From positions 1 to 64,000 of the forward strand of contig NZ_JACOGK010000007.1 in the NCBI RefSeq assembly GCF_014269395.1: a DNA stretch of 64,000 nucleotides, in the 5' to 3' direction. The notes beneath the pieces were generated by a model. That model searched no databases, was not told where the DNA came from, and worked only from the letters and a program-made list of their open reading frames with translations. A program made the translations under genes and the position numbers. Numbering within the stretch: position 1 is the stretch's first letter; each line of letters begins with the position of its first letter. Shown here piece by piece: positions 41,823 through 50,873 of this stretch. The DNA comes from Megasphaera hominis (GTDB lineage Bacteria; Bacillota; Negativicutes; Veillonellales; Megasphaeraceae).

Positions 41823-43772
41823 TTATTCCTGCGGCTGGGCTTTGCGTATAAGGCCCAAGAGAACGGCCGCAACGACCGTGCCAATAACCAGGGCCGCTAA
41901 GTACATGGGCCAATTGTGGACGACGCCAAAGACGAAGATGCCGCCATGCGGCGCCGGCAGGGTGCAGCCGAAAAGCATGGAAAGCGCACCGGCTACGGCT
42001 GCGCCAATGGCACAGGAAGGAATGACATGTAACGGGTCTGAGGCCGCAAAGGGAATGGCCCCTTCTGTAATGAAGGAGAGACCCATAATAAAGTTAGTAA
42101 TCGTGGACTGCCGTTCTTTAGGCGTAAATTTCCCTTTAAAGAGGAGCATTGCCAGGGAGATTGCCAGCGGCGGTACCATGCCGCCAACCATGACCGAAGC
42201 CATGATGCCTGAGCTGACAGCCGCGCCGGATGCGCTCATGAGCGAGGCCGTACCAAAGACATATGCGGCTTTATTGATAGGCCCGCCAAAATCGATAGAC
42301 ATCATGCCGCCGAGGATAAAGCCGAGAATAATCCGGCTCGACGTCGACATGGAGTTAAGAGCGTTAGAGAGCCACTGATTGAAGATGGACATAGGCGGAT
42401 TGATGACGCAGGTCATAATGACACCTATGAGGATCAGCCCTAAGACCGGATAAATGAGGACCGGCTTGGTTCCTTCCAGGGACTGGGGCAGATGGGCAAA
42501 AACCTTTTTCAATAAGACGACTACATAGCCTGCAATAAACCCGGCAAAGAGAGCACCGAAGAAACCGGAACCACCTTGTGTCGCCAGGAAACCGCCGACG
42601 ATGCCCGGCATGAGAGCCGGCCGTTCACCAATACTGACGGCAATGTAGCCGGCCAGGATCGGCATCATCATGCTGAAGGAAAGACCACCGACGGTCTTTA
42701 AAAAGGCTGCCAGCGGCGTGCCGGAACCAAAGTTGCCCGACCCTGCGTTGCCCATATCGAAGAGGAAGGCCAGGGCAATGAGAATACCGCCGCCAATGAC
42801 GAAGGGGAGCATGTGAGAAACACCGTTCATGAGGTGTTTATAAATCTGCCGGCCGGCACTTTCACCGCTTGCTGTGGCCGGCTCATTGCCTGCCGCAGCG
42901 GCGTGCGTACTGTGAAAGATCGGTACACTGCCATCAAGTACTTGCTGAATGAGATGCTCCGGTTCTTTAATACCGGCAGCCACTTTTACAAAGAGAACGG
43001 GCTTGCCATCAAAGCGGTCCGTTGCCACATCCTTATCGGCTGCGACGATAACCCCGGCAGCCCGCTGAATATCGGCGGCTGTGAGGACATGCTTGGCGCC
43101 GCCGGAGCCATTCGTTTCTATTTTAATCTCAACGCCCATTTCCTGGGCTTTATTTTCCAGTGCTTCGGCTGCCATATACGTATGGGCAATGCCCGTCGGG
43201 CACGCCGTTACGCCAATGACGTAGGGCTTTTCTGTTTCTGTCTCAGGTGCCGCCGGCACAGGTGCTGCCTGGGCTGCCGCTTCTTCTGCCGCTTCGGCTT
43301 CCTCTTCGGCCAGCTGCGCTGCTTCCGCCTCATTGATAACCGCTAAATATTCCTGCGGCGACGCAGCCTGCATCAGGCGGTCGCGAAAGTCATCGTCCAT
43401 GAGCATACGGCTCAAACGGCTCAATACTTCCAAGTGAATATCTGCCCCGTCAGCCGGAGCGGCAATCATGAAGAAGAGATACGCCGGTTCTTCGTCGAGG
43501 CTTTCATAATCGACGCCGCTACGGACGATCATGGAAGCCAGGCCGGGATTTTGCACGGCATCGGTCTTGGCATGCGGAATAGCAATCCCTTCGCCAATCC
43601 CTGTACTGCCTTCTGCTTCACGGGCCAGTACGCCGGCCTTATAGGCACTGACGTCCCGTAAATGACCGCCCTTAGCCATCAGGTCTACGAGGTGATCAAT
43701 GGCCGCCTCTTTGTTGACGGCTTGTGCCTGGAGATCAATACTGTCGAGTTTTAATAAATCTGCAATACGCAC
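41823..43772 (-). CDS. fruA: Fructose-specific PTS enzyme IIABC
   Basis: A 649-residue fusion: EIIA (about 1-150, phosphorylated His 67 in IAIPHAKTD), an Ala/Glu-rich linker, EIIB with VTACPTGIAHTYMAAEAL, and a membrane EIIC of about eight to ten helices with ISIGERPALMPGIVGGF. It imports fructose as fructose-1-phosphate. The start is GTG 43772 preceded by GAGGGGA; the GTG at 43787 is part of that region. It is flanked by fruK and ptsH. Confidence 0.94.
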   Translation of the reverse strand: MRIADLLKLDSIDLQAQAVNKEAAIDHLVDLMAKGGHLRDVSAYKAGVLAREAEGSTGIGEGIAIPHAKTDAVQNPGLASMIVRSGVDYESLDEEPAYLFFMIAAPADGADIHLEVLSRLSRMLMDDDFRDRLMQAASPQEYLAVINEAEAAQLAEEEAEAAEEAAAQAAPVPAAPETETEKPYVIGVTACPTGIAHTYMAAEALENKAQEMGVEIKIETNGSGGAKHVLTAADIQRAAGVIVAADKDVATDRFDGKPVLFVKVAAGIKEPEHLIQQVLDGSVPIFHSTHAAAAGNEPATASGESAGRQIYKHLMNGVSHMLPFVIGGGILIALAFLFDMGNAGSGNFGSGTPLAAFLKTVGGLSFSMMMPILAGYIAVSIGERPALMPGIVGGFLATQGGSGFFGALFAGFIAGYVVVLLKKVFAHLPQSLEGTKPVLIYPVLGLILIGVIMTCVINPPMSIFNQWLSNALNSMSTSSRIILGFILGGMMSIDFGGPINKAAYVFGTASLMSASGAAVSSGIMASVMVGGMVPPLAISLAMLLFKGKFTPKERQSTITNFIMGLSFITEGAIPFAASDPLHVIPSCAIGAAVAGALSMLFGCTLPAPHGGIFVFGVVHNWPMYLAALVIGTVVAAVLLGLIRKAQPQE

Positions 43773-43801
43773 GGGATTTCCCCTCACTTTCCTACGAGTA
43801 T

Positions 43802-44707
43802 CTATAACGCTTCATAGAGAGCACGGATTTCCTGCTCTGTCGCCAGCCATTCCTGAAAGGCTGTGGCACTGCCGGCGCACAAGCCCAGTTTTAAGGCTTC
43901 TTCCAAATTGCCGCCGGACGATTCATAGCCTGCCAGGAAACCGGCCACCATGCTGTCCCCGGCACCGACGGAGTTGACCATCTTGCCCTGTGGTGCTGCG
44001 CGGCGGTACACCTGCCCATCTTCACCGATGAGCAAGGCTCCGGCTTCCCCTAACGACACGAGTACGTTGCGGGCACCCATCGACTGGAGCCGTTTGCCAC
44101 AGGTAATGATTTCTTCATCTGTATGCAGGATCACACTGAAGAGTTCGCCCAATTCAAATTGATTCGGTTTGATCAGGAAGGGGTGATAGGCGATGACATT
44201 GCGCAGGAGATCGCCTGTCGCATCGACGACAACGCGGATCTGCCGGCCCTGGAGCCGCTTCATGATATCTTCATACATGTCACCTGGCAGGACAGCCGGA
44301 ATACTGCCGGCCAAAACCAGCGTATCGCCAGCCTTTAAGGTCTGTATTTTTTCCCACAGGAGCTGCAGCTTGGCTTCCGGTATATCCGGGCCCATACCGT
44401 TCACAGCCGTTTCATCGGCAGCACTGATTTTCAAATTGATGCGGGAATTTCCCTGATCGAGCGTAATAAAATCACAATCGCCGCCGTTTTCCTTGCAAAG
44501 GCGGACGATCTCCTGGCCTGTAAAACCGGCTGTAAAGCCCAAAATCCGGGCCGGAATATGCAGGTTGCCCAAGACCAGGGCCACGTTGATGCCCTTGCCG
44601 CCAGGGTAGATCGTTTCCTGCTCGGCCCGGTTGATGGCCCCCGTTTCAAAATGTTTCATACGTACAACATAATCCAGGGAAGGATTAAAGGTTACCGTGT
44701 AAATCAC
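43802..44707 (-). CDS. fruK: 1-phosphofructokinase
   Basis: A 301-residue PfkB-family kinase that converts fructose-1-phosphate to fructose-1,6-bisphosphate. Conserved pieces: TFNPSLDYVVRM at the N-terminus, GGKGINVALVLGNL, GFTGQEI and the catalytic GAGDSMVAGFLAG. It overlaps fruR by four bases (ATGA), so the two are translationally coupled. Confidence 0.95.
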   Translation of the reverse strand: MIYTVTFNPSLDYVVRMKHFETGAINRAEQETIYPGGKGINVALVLGNLHIPARILGFTAGFTGQEIVRLCKENGGDCDFITLDQGNSRINLKISAADETAVNGMGPDIPEAKLQLLWEKIQTLKAGDTLVLAGSIPAVLPGDMYEDIMKRLQGRQIRVVVDATGDLLRNVIAYHPFLIKPNQFELGELFSVILHTDEEIITCGKRLQSMGARNVLVSLGEAGALLIGEDGQVYRRAAPQGKMVNSVGAGDSMVAGFLAGYESSGGNLEEALKLGLCAGSATAFQEWLATEQEIRALYEAL

Positions 44708-45468
44708 AGTACATGCACCTCCGTTAACTGCTGATACGAGCTAAAATCCTGAATGCGTTCGCTTTTGGCAGTAATAATCGTAACGTCCGGTAATTCGGCA
44801 AAGGTAATATGCGAAGCCAGGCCAAATTTACTGGCATCGGCCAGGATATACGCCGTATTACAGCGAACGACAGCCGCCTCCTTGGTAGCTGCCTCTTCAA
44901 TATCCGGCGTCGTACAGCCTTCATGAAGGCTCAGTCCATTAGCCCCAAAAAAGCCTTTCGTAAAGTGATACCGGCGCAGGAGCTGTATGACCTCACTGCC
45001 GACGACGGAAGACGTCGTCCCTTTGACATGGCCCGCCAGGATTCTGACCTGACAGCCATTACGGGCCAGTTTCTGTGCTAAGGGCAGGCTGTTCGTCACA
45101 AACGTCGCCGTAGAGCCCGAAAGGAAATCTGCCATTTGTTCCACTGTCGAACCGGCGTCGAGATAAACGAAATCGGCAGGGCCGATTTGTCCTGCCGCAT
45201 ATTGGGCAATACGGCGTTTTTCCGGCAAATGAAAGGCATATTTTATTTCCAGCTCTTCCATATTGGCTTCATAGCCGGCTGTATCGGAAGGAATAGCCGT
45301 AGCCCCGCCATGGACACGGCGCAAGCGGCCGGCCTGTTGCAATACCGTTAAATCCCGGCGTACAGTGGCCTCTGAAATATGAAAATAATCAACCAGTTCC
45401 TGTACAGAGGCTGCACCGCCAGCATTGACAATGCGTACGATTTCTTCCTGTCGTTCTTCTGTAAGCAT
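44704..45468 (-). CDS. fruR: DeoR family regulator of fructose genes
   Basis: A 254-residue repressor: N-terminal helix-turn-helix (VQELVDYFHISEATVRRDL), linker GRLRRVHGGA and a C-terminal phosphosugar-sensing domain (DFVYLDAGSTVEQMADFL, GFFGANGLSLHEGCTTPD). The effector in this family is fructose-1-phosphate. The start is ATG 45468; the upstream ATGs have no ribosome binding site. First gene of the operon; TGATTG repeats around its promoter are its probable operators. Confidence 0.92.
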   Translation of the reverse strand: MLTEERQEEIVRIVNAGGAASVQELVDYFHISEATVRRDLTVLQQAGRLRRVHGGATAIPSDTAGYEANMEELEIKYAFHLPEKRRIAQYAAGQIGPADFVYLDAGSTVEQMADFLSGSTATFVTNSLPLAQKLARNGCQVRILAGHVKGTTSSVVGSEVIQLLRRYHFTKGFFGANGLSLHEGCTTPDIEEAATKEAAVVRCNTAYILADASKFGLASHITFAELPDVTIITAKSERIQDFSSYQQLTEVHVL

Positions 45469-45514
45469 AGCGTCACCCGTCTTTTTCTGTAGATCAATCT
45501 TTATGTATATCTTC

Positions 45515-45590
45515 ATTATATAATCATAATCAATCATTTTCAATCATTTTTAGTGACTATGTTTAAAAAGCAATCATTTTCAATCATCTA
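45515..45590 (-). promoter_or_regulatory. fru operon promoter with phased TGATTG repeats
   Basis: Minus strand TTGAAA (45538-45543), 17-base spacer, TATAAT (45515-45520). The element TGATT(G) occurs three times at exactly 10-base steps across this promoter (TGATTGAAAA, TGATTGATTA, TGATTATATA) and twice more upstream (45571-45588). One face of the helix is thus marked by repeats, as expected for DeoR-family binding. Confidence 0.75.
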
Positions 45591-45611
45591 TCTAACTACG
45601 ATATACTGGGA

Positions 45612-45653
45612 TAAAAAAAATCCCCCAGGCAGCATTATGCTGCCACAGGGGAT
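45612..45653 (-). terminator. Terminator of the OFA transporter gene
   Basis: Minus-strand stem ATCCCCTGTGGCAGCAT/ATGCTGCCTGGGGGAT (with two mismatches) followed by eight T. Confidence 0.9.
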
Positions 45654-45670
45654 AGGGAATCAAACAGAGC

Positions 45671-46960
45671 TTAGCCTTTCACTTCCGCCTTCTGCCGGAC
45701 AGGACGAAGGTTTTCCGCATCATGGCAGACAATGCCATGACGGGTCTGGTATTTAAGGAAGAGCATCAGTACCAGGGCGCCGACGAAGAAGGCCGAGAAG
45801 ACCTGCAAGGTGACGGCATAGCTGTTCGTCGTTTCTTTGATCAAGGCCAGCAGCAGCGGACCGGCGACACCGGCAGCGCCCCAGGCCGTAAGAATACGTC
45901 CGTGAATAGCACTGAGTTCGCGTGTGCCGAAGAGGTCCGAAAGGTAGGCCGGCATGCACGAGAAGCCGCCGCCATAGCAGGTGATGATGAGCAGTACGAG
46001 AACCTGGAAGCTAAAGGAGTTAGTCACCTGGGAAAGCTGCCAGAAGGCGACGATTTCAATGGCGAAGAAGAGGACATATGTAGCCGAACGGCCAATGTAG
46101 TCCGATACGGTAGCCCAGGCGATGCGGCCGGCACCGTTCATAAACCCGATGATACCGACCATGGAGGCAGCGGCCATGGGTGACATGCCGACGACTTCCT
46201 GGGCCATAGGAGAGGCCACGGCCAGGAGAGCAATACCGCAGGTAATGTTAGTAAAGAAGAGGAGCCAGATCGTATAGAGCTGCCACGTCTTCATAGCCCC
46301 CTTGACCGTAAATTGAGGCAGGGAATCGGCATAGACGATCCTTTTCTTTTCCCCGGCCTGACGCAGGGCCAGATCGGCCTGAGGCACTTCGCCTGCTTTA
46401 GGCGGCGCCAAATACAGCGAAGAAGCAGTCATAATGGTCATATAAACGGCTCCCAGGATGAGGAAGTTGGGAATAAGACCTACGTGCTGCACCAGAAGCT
46501 GCATAACCGGGCCGGCGATCATGCTGGCAAAACCAAAGCCCATAATGGCCAGCCCCGTAGCAAAGCCACGGTTATCGGGGAACCATTTGACCAGTGTCGA
46601 AACAGGTGTAATATAGCCTGTGCCCAGGCCGATACCGCCTATGACACCATAGCAGATATAGAGCAGGGGCAGACTGTGGAAATACAGAGCAGCAGCCGTA
46701 CCAAACATACCGCTGCAGAAGAAAACCATCGATAAAAGACCTGACTTGCGCGGTCCGATTTTCTGGACAAAGCTGCCTAAAAAACCTGCTGACAGGCCTA
46801 AGAATAAAATGGCCAGGGAGAAGGTCCACGTCGTTTCCTTCAGGGAAAAGCCCATGGACTCCATAATCGGGCGGGTAAGGACGCTCCAGGCATAGACACT
46901 GCCAATGCAGATGTGAATCCCCATAGCGGACAACGCAATAAGCCAACGGTTCTTTTTCAT
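45671..46960 (-). CDS. MFS transporter, oxalate:formate antiporter (OFA) family
   Basis: A 429-residue, 12-helix transporter. Family features: GIHICIGSVYAWSVL in helix 1, GGIGLGTGYITPVSTLVKWFPD (in part: GLGTGYITPVSTLVKW) in helices 4-5 and GNRG-like DNRGFATGLAI. OFA proteins exchange or export small carboxylates such as oxalate and formate. The start is ATG 46960, about nine bases after AAGGAGAG; the ATG at 46969 abuts that site. The leader carries a ZTP riboswitch, which ties expression to one-carbon folate status and favours formate or a related C1-linked acid as substrate. Confidence 0.85.
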   Translation of the reverse strand: MKKNRWLIALSAMGIHICIGSVYAWSVLTRPIMESMGFSLKETTWTFSLAILFLGLSAGFLGSFVQKIGPRKSGLLSMVFFCSGMFGTAAALYFHSLPLLYICYGVIGGIGLGTGYITPVSTLVKWFPDNRGFATGLAIMGFGFASMIAGPVMQLLVQHVGLIPNFLILGAVYMTIMTASSLYLAPPKAGEVPQADLALRQAGEKKRIVYADSLPQFTVKGAMKTWQLYTIWLLFFTNITCGIALLAVASPMAQEVVGMSPMAAASMVGIIGFMNGAGRIAWATVSDYIGRSATYVLFFAIEIVAFWQLSQVTNSFSFQVLVLLIITCYGGGFSCMPAYLSDLFGTRELSAIHGRILTAWGAAGVAGPLLLALIKETTNSYAVTLQVFSAFFVGALVLMLFLKYQTRHGIVCHDAENLRPVRQKAEVKG

Positions 46961-47003
46961 TGAATCCATCTCTCCTTTGCGGTCGGCCGGCACACAGGCG
47001 CAC

Positions 47004-47121
47004 AAAAAGAAGCGCCGGCCGGCTGGCCAAAGCATATTTTCATATCTTTGCCCAGACGGTCGGCGCTTACTACTGCGATACAGTCCACGTGGTTGTTCCA
47101 CTGATCCGTCAGTCCTGCATC
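47004..47121 (-). ncRNA. ZTP (pfl motif) riboswitch with terminator
   Basis: Minus strand: P1 GAUGCAG/CUGUAUC (47115-47121 and 47077-47083) encloses GACUGACGG and the P2 hairpin GUGGAACAACCAC (47089-47101). The 3' domain GCCGACCGUCUGGGCA (47049-47064) is the signature of the ZTP class. The segment AAGCGCCGACCG (47057-47068) can also pair with CGGCCGGCGCUU (47010-47021) followed by CUUUUU, a terminator that competes with the ligand-binding fold. ZTP/ZMP, which builds up when 10-formyl-tetrahydrofolate is low, would turn the OFA transporter on. Confidence 0.82.
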
Positions 47122-47181
47122 GGAATATTCATGATGTTCTTTTATTATAGCAAGAAAGAGTCTTATGTCAAGAATTAATTT

Positions 47182-48204
47182 TTATGACTCTGCTCCTTGG
47201 GCATTGGCAGCAGAAAGGGCCTGCACCTGTCTCTGCTGGGCTGCAATAGACGATAAGGTCTGTCCTGCCGGTGCATTGCGCAGGACATAGGCTTCTTCTG
47301 CATCCCGGTCAGTATCTGCCGCCGCGGCAGTTTTGCTTGGTGCCGCTGCAGGCTGGCTCGTCGTGTTAGCTGTCGCCTGCGGTGCTGTCGTATCCGTTAA
47401 CTGCGAAAAACCATACGTGAGCAAGCTTTGGGCATCGGCAGAACGGCTCTGCGAATTGAGGATCGAAACGACGAGAGTATGGCCATCACGCGTGGCCGAA
47501 GCGACGAGGCAAGGACCGCCTTCGTTCGTCACGCCCGTTTTGACACCGTTAGCACCGCTAAAGCCACTGGTCAGGAACCCGTTGGTCGTTTCACAATGCT
47601 TGGTCCCGCTATCCATATAGGGCATATCGTAGGACGTGTGGTTTACAAGGCCGCGGAAATCAGAGGACTGCATCGCATAGGCTGCGATTTTCGCCAAATC
47701 GCGGGCTGTCGAATAGTGCTTGGCATCAGGCAGGCCGGTAGGATTGGTAAAATGCGTGCCTGTCGCGCCTAAGGCGGCAGCCTTGGCATTCATTTGCTGC
47801 ACAAAATCAGCTTCTGTCGGCGCTACCGTTACGGCTACGTCTATGGCCGCATCACAGCCACCGACGGTCATCATACCGGTCAGGGCATGACGCAAGGTCA
47901 CTTTATCCCCGGCATAGAGGCCCAGCTTGCTGACATCACCAGGCAGCTGCTGGGAAGCCGGAGCAATCGTAAGAGGCTGATCCAGTTTCCCCGATTCTAC
48001 GCCGAGCAGACTGGTCATAATCATCGTCGTACCACCGGGGTACATGCGGTGATCTGCATCCTTGGCATATAATTCTTTTCCCGTATTGGCATCAATGACA
48101 CAGGCCGACTGTGCATTAATTTCCGGCGCAGCTGCCATGACGGCCGCCGTACCCAGGGTAAAGCAGGCTGTAAGCAGGACCAGAATAGATTTTTTAAGAG
48201 ACAT
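47182..48204 (-). CDS. D-alanyl-D-alanine carboxypeptidase-like protein without catalytic residues
   Basis: A 340-residue exported protein of the S11 (DacA) family: signal peptide (cleavage near residue 26), peptidase-like domain to about 275, then a Ser/Thr/Ala-rich tail. The active-site motif that should read PASTTKIM reads YPGGTTMIM (Ser58 to Gly, Lys61 to Met). The second motif SGN reads GGC (115-117). Only the KTG motif (GVKTGVT) remains. The rest (THFTNPTGLPD, STARDLAKIA) is well conserved, so this is a folded protein rather than a decaying gene. It should bind neither penicillin nor substrate covalently. Confidence 0.88.
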   Translation of the reverse strand: MSLKKSILVLLTACFTLGTAAVMAAAPEINAQSACVIDANTGKELYAKDADHRMYPGGTTMIMTSLLGVESGKLDQPLTIAPASQQLPGDVSKLGLYAGDKVTLRHALTGMMTVGGCDAAIDVAVTVAPTEADFVQQMNAKAAALGATGTHFTNPTGLPDAKHYSTARDLAKIAAYAMQSSDFRGLVNHTSYDMPYMDSGTKHCETTNGFLTSGFSGANGVKTGVTNEGGPCLVASATRDGHTLVVSILNSQSRSADAQSLLTYGFSQLTDTTAPQATANTTSQPAAAPSKTAAAADTDRDAEEAYVLRNAPAGQTLSSIAAQQRQVQALSAANAQGAES

Positions 48205-48250
48205 GCTGACACACCCTTTCTATAGGCTGAAAAATATGAATTCAGCTCCA

Positions 48251-48964
48251 TTATAACGGATTTTTGGCAGCCAGTGTAGGCTTGCGCGGATATTTTAAGG
48301 GACTCTTGGCGTTCTTGCGGATGTAGAGGACAGCCCGCTTATCTGTAAGCCCCGGCAAGGTCACAGGACGCACAGCTTCCAGGGTCCCTCCTAGCACAGC
48401 CAGAGCATGGCCGGCTTCTTTGATTTCCTCTTCATATTGTGCCCCCTTAAGGGCAATGAAAACACCGCCTGTACGCACATAGGGCAGTGCCCATTCGCAG
48501 AGAATATTGAGGCGCGCAACGGCCCGGCTGGTAACGACATCAAACTGTTCCCGGTAGGTCTTGTCATGGGCTTTTTCTTCAGCCCGGCCGTGGAGAAATA
48601 CAGCTCCTGTCAGCGTTAGTTCCGTCGTGACCTGTTCCAGGAAGCGCAGCCTTTTTTGCAGGGAATCGAAAAAAGTCATGTGCAGGTCCGGCCGGTAAAT
48701 GAGCAGGGGAATACCGGGAAAACCGGCGCCGGTACCTAAATCGAGGCAGGCAGCGCCCTTAGGAAAATACGCTTCCTCATAGCAGGAAAGGCTGTCTGCC
48801 ATGTGCTTGACCGCTACTTCTTTGGGTTCTGTAATGGCCGTCAGGTTCATGACCTTGTTCGTTTCCAAGAGGAGTTCTTCAAAGCGGCAGAACTGGCTGA
48901 GCTGCTGCTCGCTCAGGGATATATGCATAGCCGTCAGAACGGCAGTCAATTCATTACGAAACAT
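48251..48964 (-). CDS. rsmG: 16S rRNA (guanine527-N7)-methyltransferase
   Basis: A 237-residue SAM-dependent methyltransferase; the SAM motif is LDLGTGAGFPGIPL and a Ser-Arg-Ala motif VTSRAVARL follows. It methylates G527 of 16S rRNA. The start is ATG 48964 after GGGAGGG, overlapping the mnmG stop by 11 bases; the longer frame has no support. End of the origin-proximal minus-strand series; in many Firmicutes parA would follow here, but does not. Confidence 0.93.
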   Translation of the reverse strand: MFRNELTAVLTAMHISLSEQQLSQFCRFEELLLETNKVMNLTAITEPKEVAVKHMADSLSCYEEAYFPKGAACLDLGTGAGFPGIPLLIYRPDLHMTFFDSLQKRLRFLEQVTTELTLTGAVFLHGRAEEKAHDKTYREQFDVVTSRAVARLNILCEWALPYVRTGGVFIALKGAQYEEEIKEAGHALAVLGGTLEAVRPVTLPGLTDKRAVLYIRKNAKSPLKYPRKPTLAAKNPL

Positions 48965-50837
48965 GATTGCCCTCCCGCTTGTTTTGTTCCAGCACGATGA
49001 GCAGTGCCGTAATATCGGCCGGGGAAACACCGGAAATACGGCTGGCCTGGCCGAGGGAACGGGGACGGATAGCATCGAGCTTCTGCCGCGCTTCGGCAGA
49101 CAGCGTATCGATTTCTGCATACACGATAGAATCCGGCATGAGCTTTTGTTCCAGCCGGTTCATTTTTTCTACCTGTTCCAGCTGGCGGTTAATATAGCCT
49201 TCGTATTTGATCATGATTTCGATTTCTTCTTTTACATCAGCATTCAGATCGGGCAGGTCGAAGACTGTCTGTAGCCGGTCATAGGTCAATTCCTGGCGGC
49301 GCAGCAGTTCATAGGCCGTAAGCCCTGTATGTACCGGTGCAGTCCCCAAGGCCTGCAGTTTTTCTCCCATGGCCTTGCTGGGCGTAATAGAAATGGCCCG
49401 CAGCGCAGCTATGCCGTCGGCAATAGCCTGTTTTTTGGCGCAAAAGCGGTCGTAGCGTGCCTGGCTTACGAGACCCAGGTCGTAGCCCTTCTGGGTGAGG
49501 CGCAGGTCTGCATTATCCTGACGCAGGATGAGACGGTATTCACTGCGGCTGGTCATCATACGGTATGGTTCTTCCGTACCCTTGGTGACCAGATCATCAA
49601 TCAGTACGCCGATATACGCTTCGGCACGCGTTAAAATAAACGGTTCTTTTCCCTGGACCTTGCGGGCCGCATTAATACCGGCCATGAGTCCCTGGGCGGC
49701 AGCTTCTTCATAACCGCTGGTCCCGTTGGACTGGCCGGCGGAAAAGAGGCCGCTGACCTGCTTTGTTTCTAGGGCAGGGGTCAGTTGTAAGGGATCGAGG
49801 CAATCGTATTCAATGGCATAGCCCGGACGCATAATGCGCACGTCTTCCAGGCCCGGAATGGTACGCAAAAATTCATACTGCACATCAATGGGCATACTCG
49901 TACTCATACCCTGGACGTACATTTCTTCCGTCGCTTCTCCTTCCGATTCAATAAAGAGCTGATGCCGTTTCTTGTCGGCAAAGCGGACGATTTTCGATTC
50001 GATAGAAGGGCAGTAGCGCGGGCCAATGCCTTCAATCGTGCCGTTACACATCGGTGCCCGGTCCAGATTTTCCCGGATGATGCGGTGTGTTTCTTCATTC
50101 GTAAAGGTCAGCCAGCAGCATTCCTTATTGCGGTTTTCCCGTTCCGACATAAAGGAAAAGGCGTGACCGTCTGTATCGCCTTCTTGAATGGTCATTTCCT
50201 CCGTCCGCAAGGTCCGCCGGTCGACGCGGGCAGGCGTACCGGTTTTAAAGCGCATGAGATGGAGGCCTGCCCGGAGCAGGGAAGCCGACAGGTCTTCGGC
50301 CGACCGCTGTCCTACCGGGCCGCCGGAGTAGGTGCATTCGCCAATGATTATTTTCCCCTTTAAGTACGTACCGGTCGCCAAAATGACACAGGCCGCCTTA
50401 TATACTTCACCTAATTCCGTACGGATGCCCGTTACCTTGCCATCTTCGATGAGGAGGTCCGTCACCATGAGCTGGCGCACATCGAGATTTTCCTGATTTT
50501 CCAAGGTTTTCGTCATGGTCATCTGATAGAGCTTTTTATCCGACTGGGCCCGCAAGGAATACACAGCCGGCCCTTTGCCTGTATTGAGCATGCGCATTTG
50601 CAGGCATGTCCAGTCCGTATTGATGCCCATTTGTCCGCCTAAGGCGTCGATTTCCCGCACTAAGTGGCTCTTACCGGGGCCGCCAACGGCCGGATTACAG
50701 GGCATGAGGGCAATATTATCCAGGTTAAGTGTGGCCATCAGTGTTTTAGCTCCCAAACGGGCACTGGCCAGGGCCGCTTCACAGCCGGCATGGCCGGCAC
50801 CAATGACGATGACATCGTATGTATCTATGACAAACAT
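48954..50837 (-). CDS. mnmG: tRNA uridine 5-carboxymethylaminomethyl modification enzyme MnmG
   Basis: A 627-residue FAD protein: dinucleotide motif VIGAGHAGCEAALA at the N-terminus, CNPAVGGPGKSHLVREIDALGG (in part: CNPAVGGPGKSHLV), and C-terminal helical tRNA-binding domain. With MnmE it modifies U34 of several tRNAs. GGAAGGAA precedes ATG 50837; it lies 36 bases after mnmE. Confidence 0.97.
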   Translation of the reverse strand: MFVIDTYDVIVIGAGHAGCEAALASARLGAKTLMATLNLDNIALMPCNPAVGGPGKSHLVREIDALGGQMGINTDWTCLQMRMLNTGKGPAVYSLRAQSDKKLYQMTMTKTLENQENLDVRQLMVTDLLIEDGKVTGIRTELGEVYKAACVILATGTYLKGKIIIGECTYSGGPVGQRSAEDLSASLLRAGLHLMRFKTGTPARVDRRTLRTEEMTIQEGDTDGHAFSFMSERENRNKECCWLTFTNEETHRIIRENLDRAPMCNGTIEGIGPRYCPSIESKIVRFADKKRHQLFIESEGEATEEMYVQGMSTSMPIDVQYEFLRTIPGLEDVRIMRPGYAIEYDCLDPLQLTPALETKQVSGLFSAGQSNGTSGYEEAAAQGLMAGINAARKVQGKEPFILTRAEAYIGVLIDDLVTKGTEEPYRMMTSRSEYRLILRQDNADLRLTQKGYDLGLVSQARYDRFCAKKQAIADGIAALRAISITPSKAMGEKLQALGTAPVHTGLTAYELLRRQELTYDRLQTVFDLPDLNADVKEEIEIMIKYEGYINRQLEQVEKMNRLEQKLMPDSIVYAEIDTLSAEARQKLDAIRPRSLGQASRISGVSPADITALLIVLEQNKREGNHVS

Positions 50838-50873
50838 GGAAATTCCTTCCTTTGCGTAATGTATGAACTCGTA

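Noticed and set aside
46961..47101. N-terminal 47-residue extension of the OFA transporter
   Set aside because: This stretch is the ZTP riboswitch and terminator; ATG 46960 has a proper ribosome binding site and gives the normal N-terminus.
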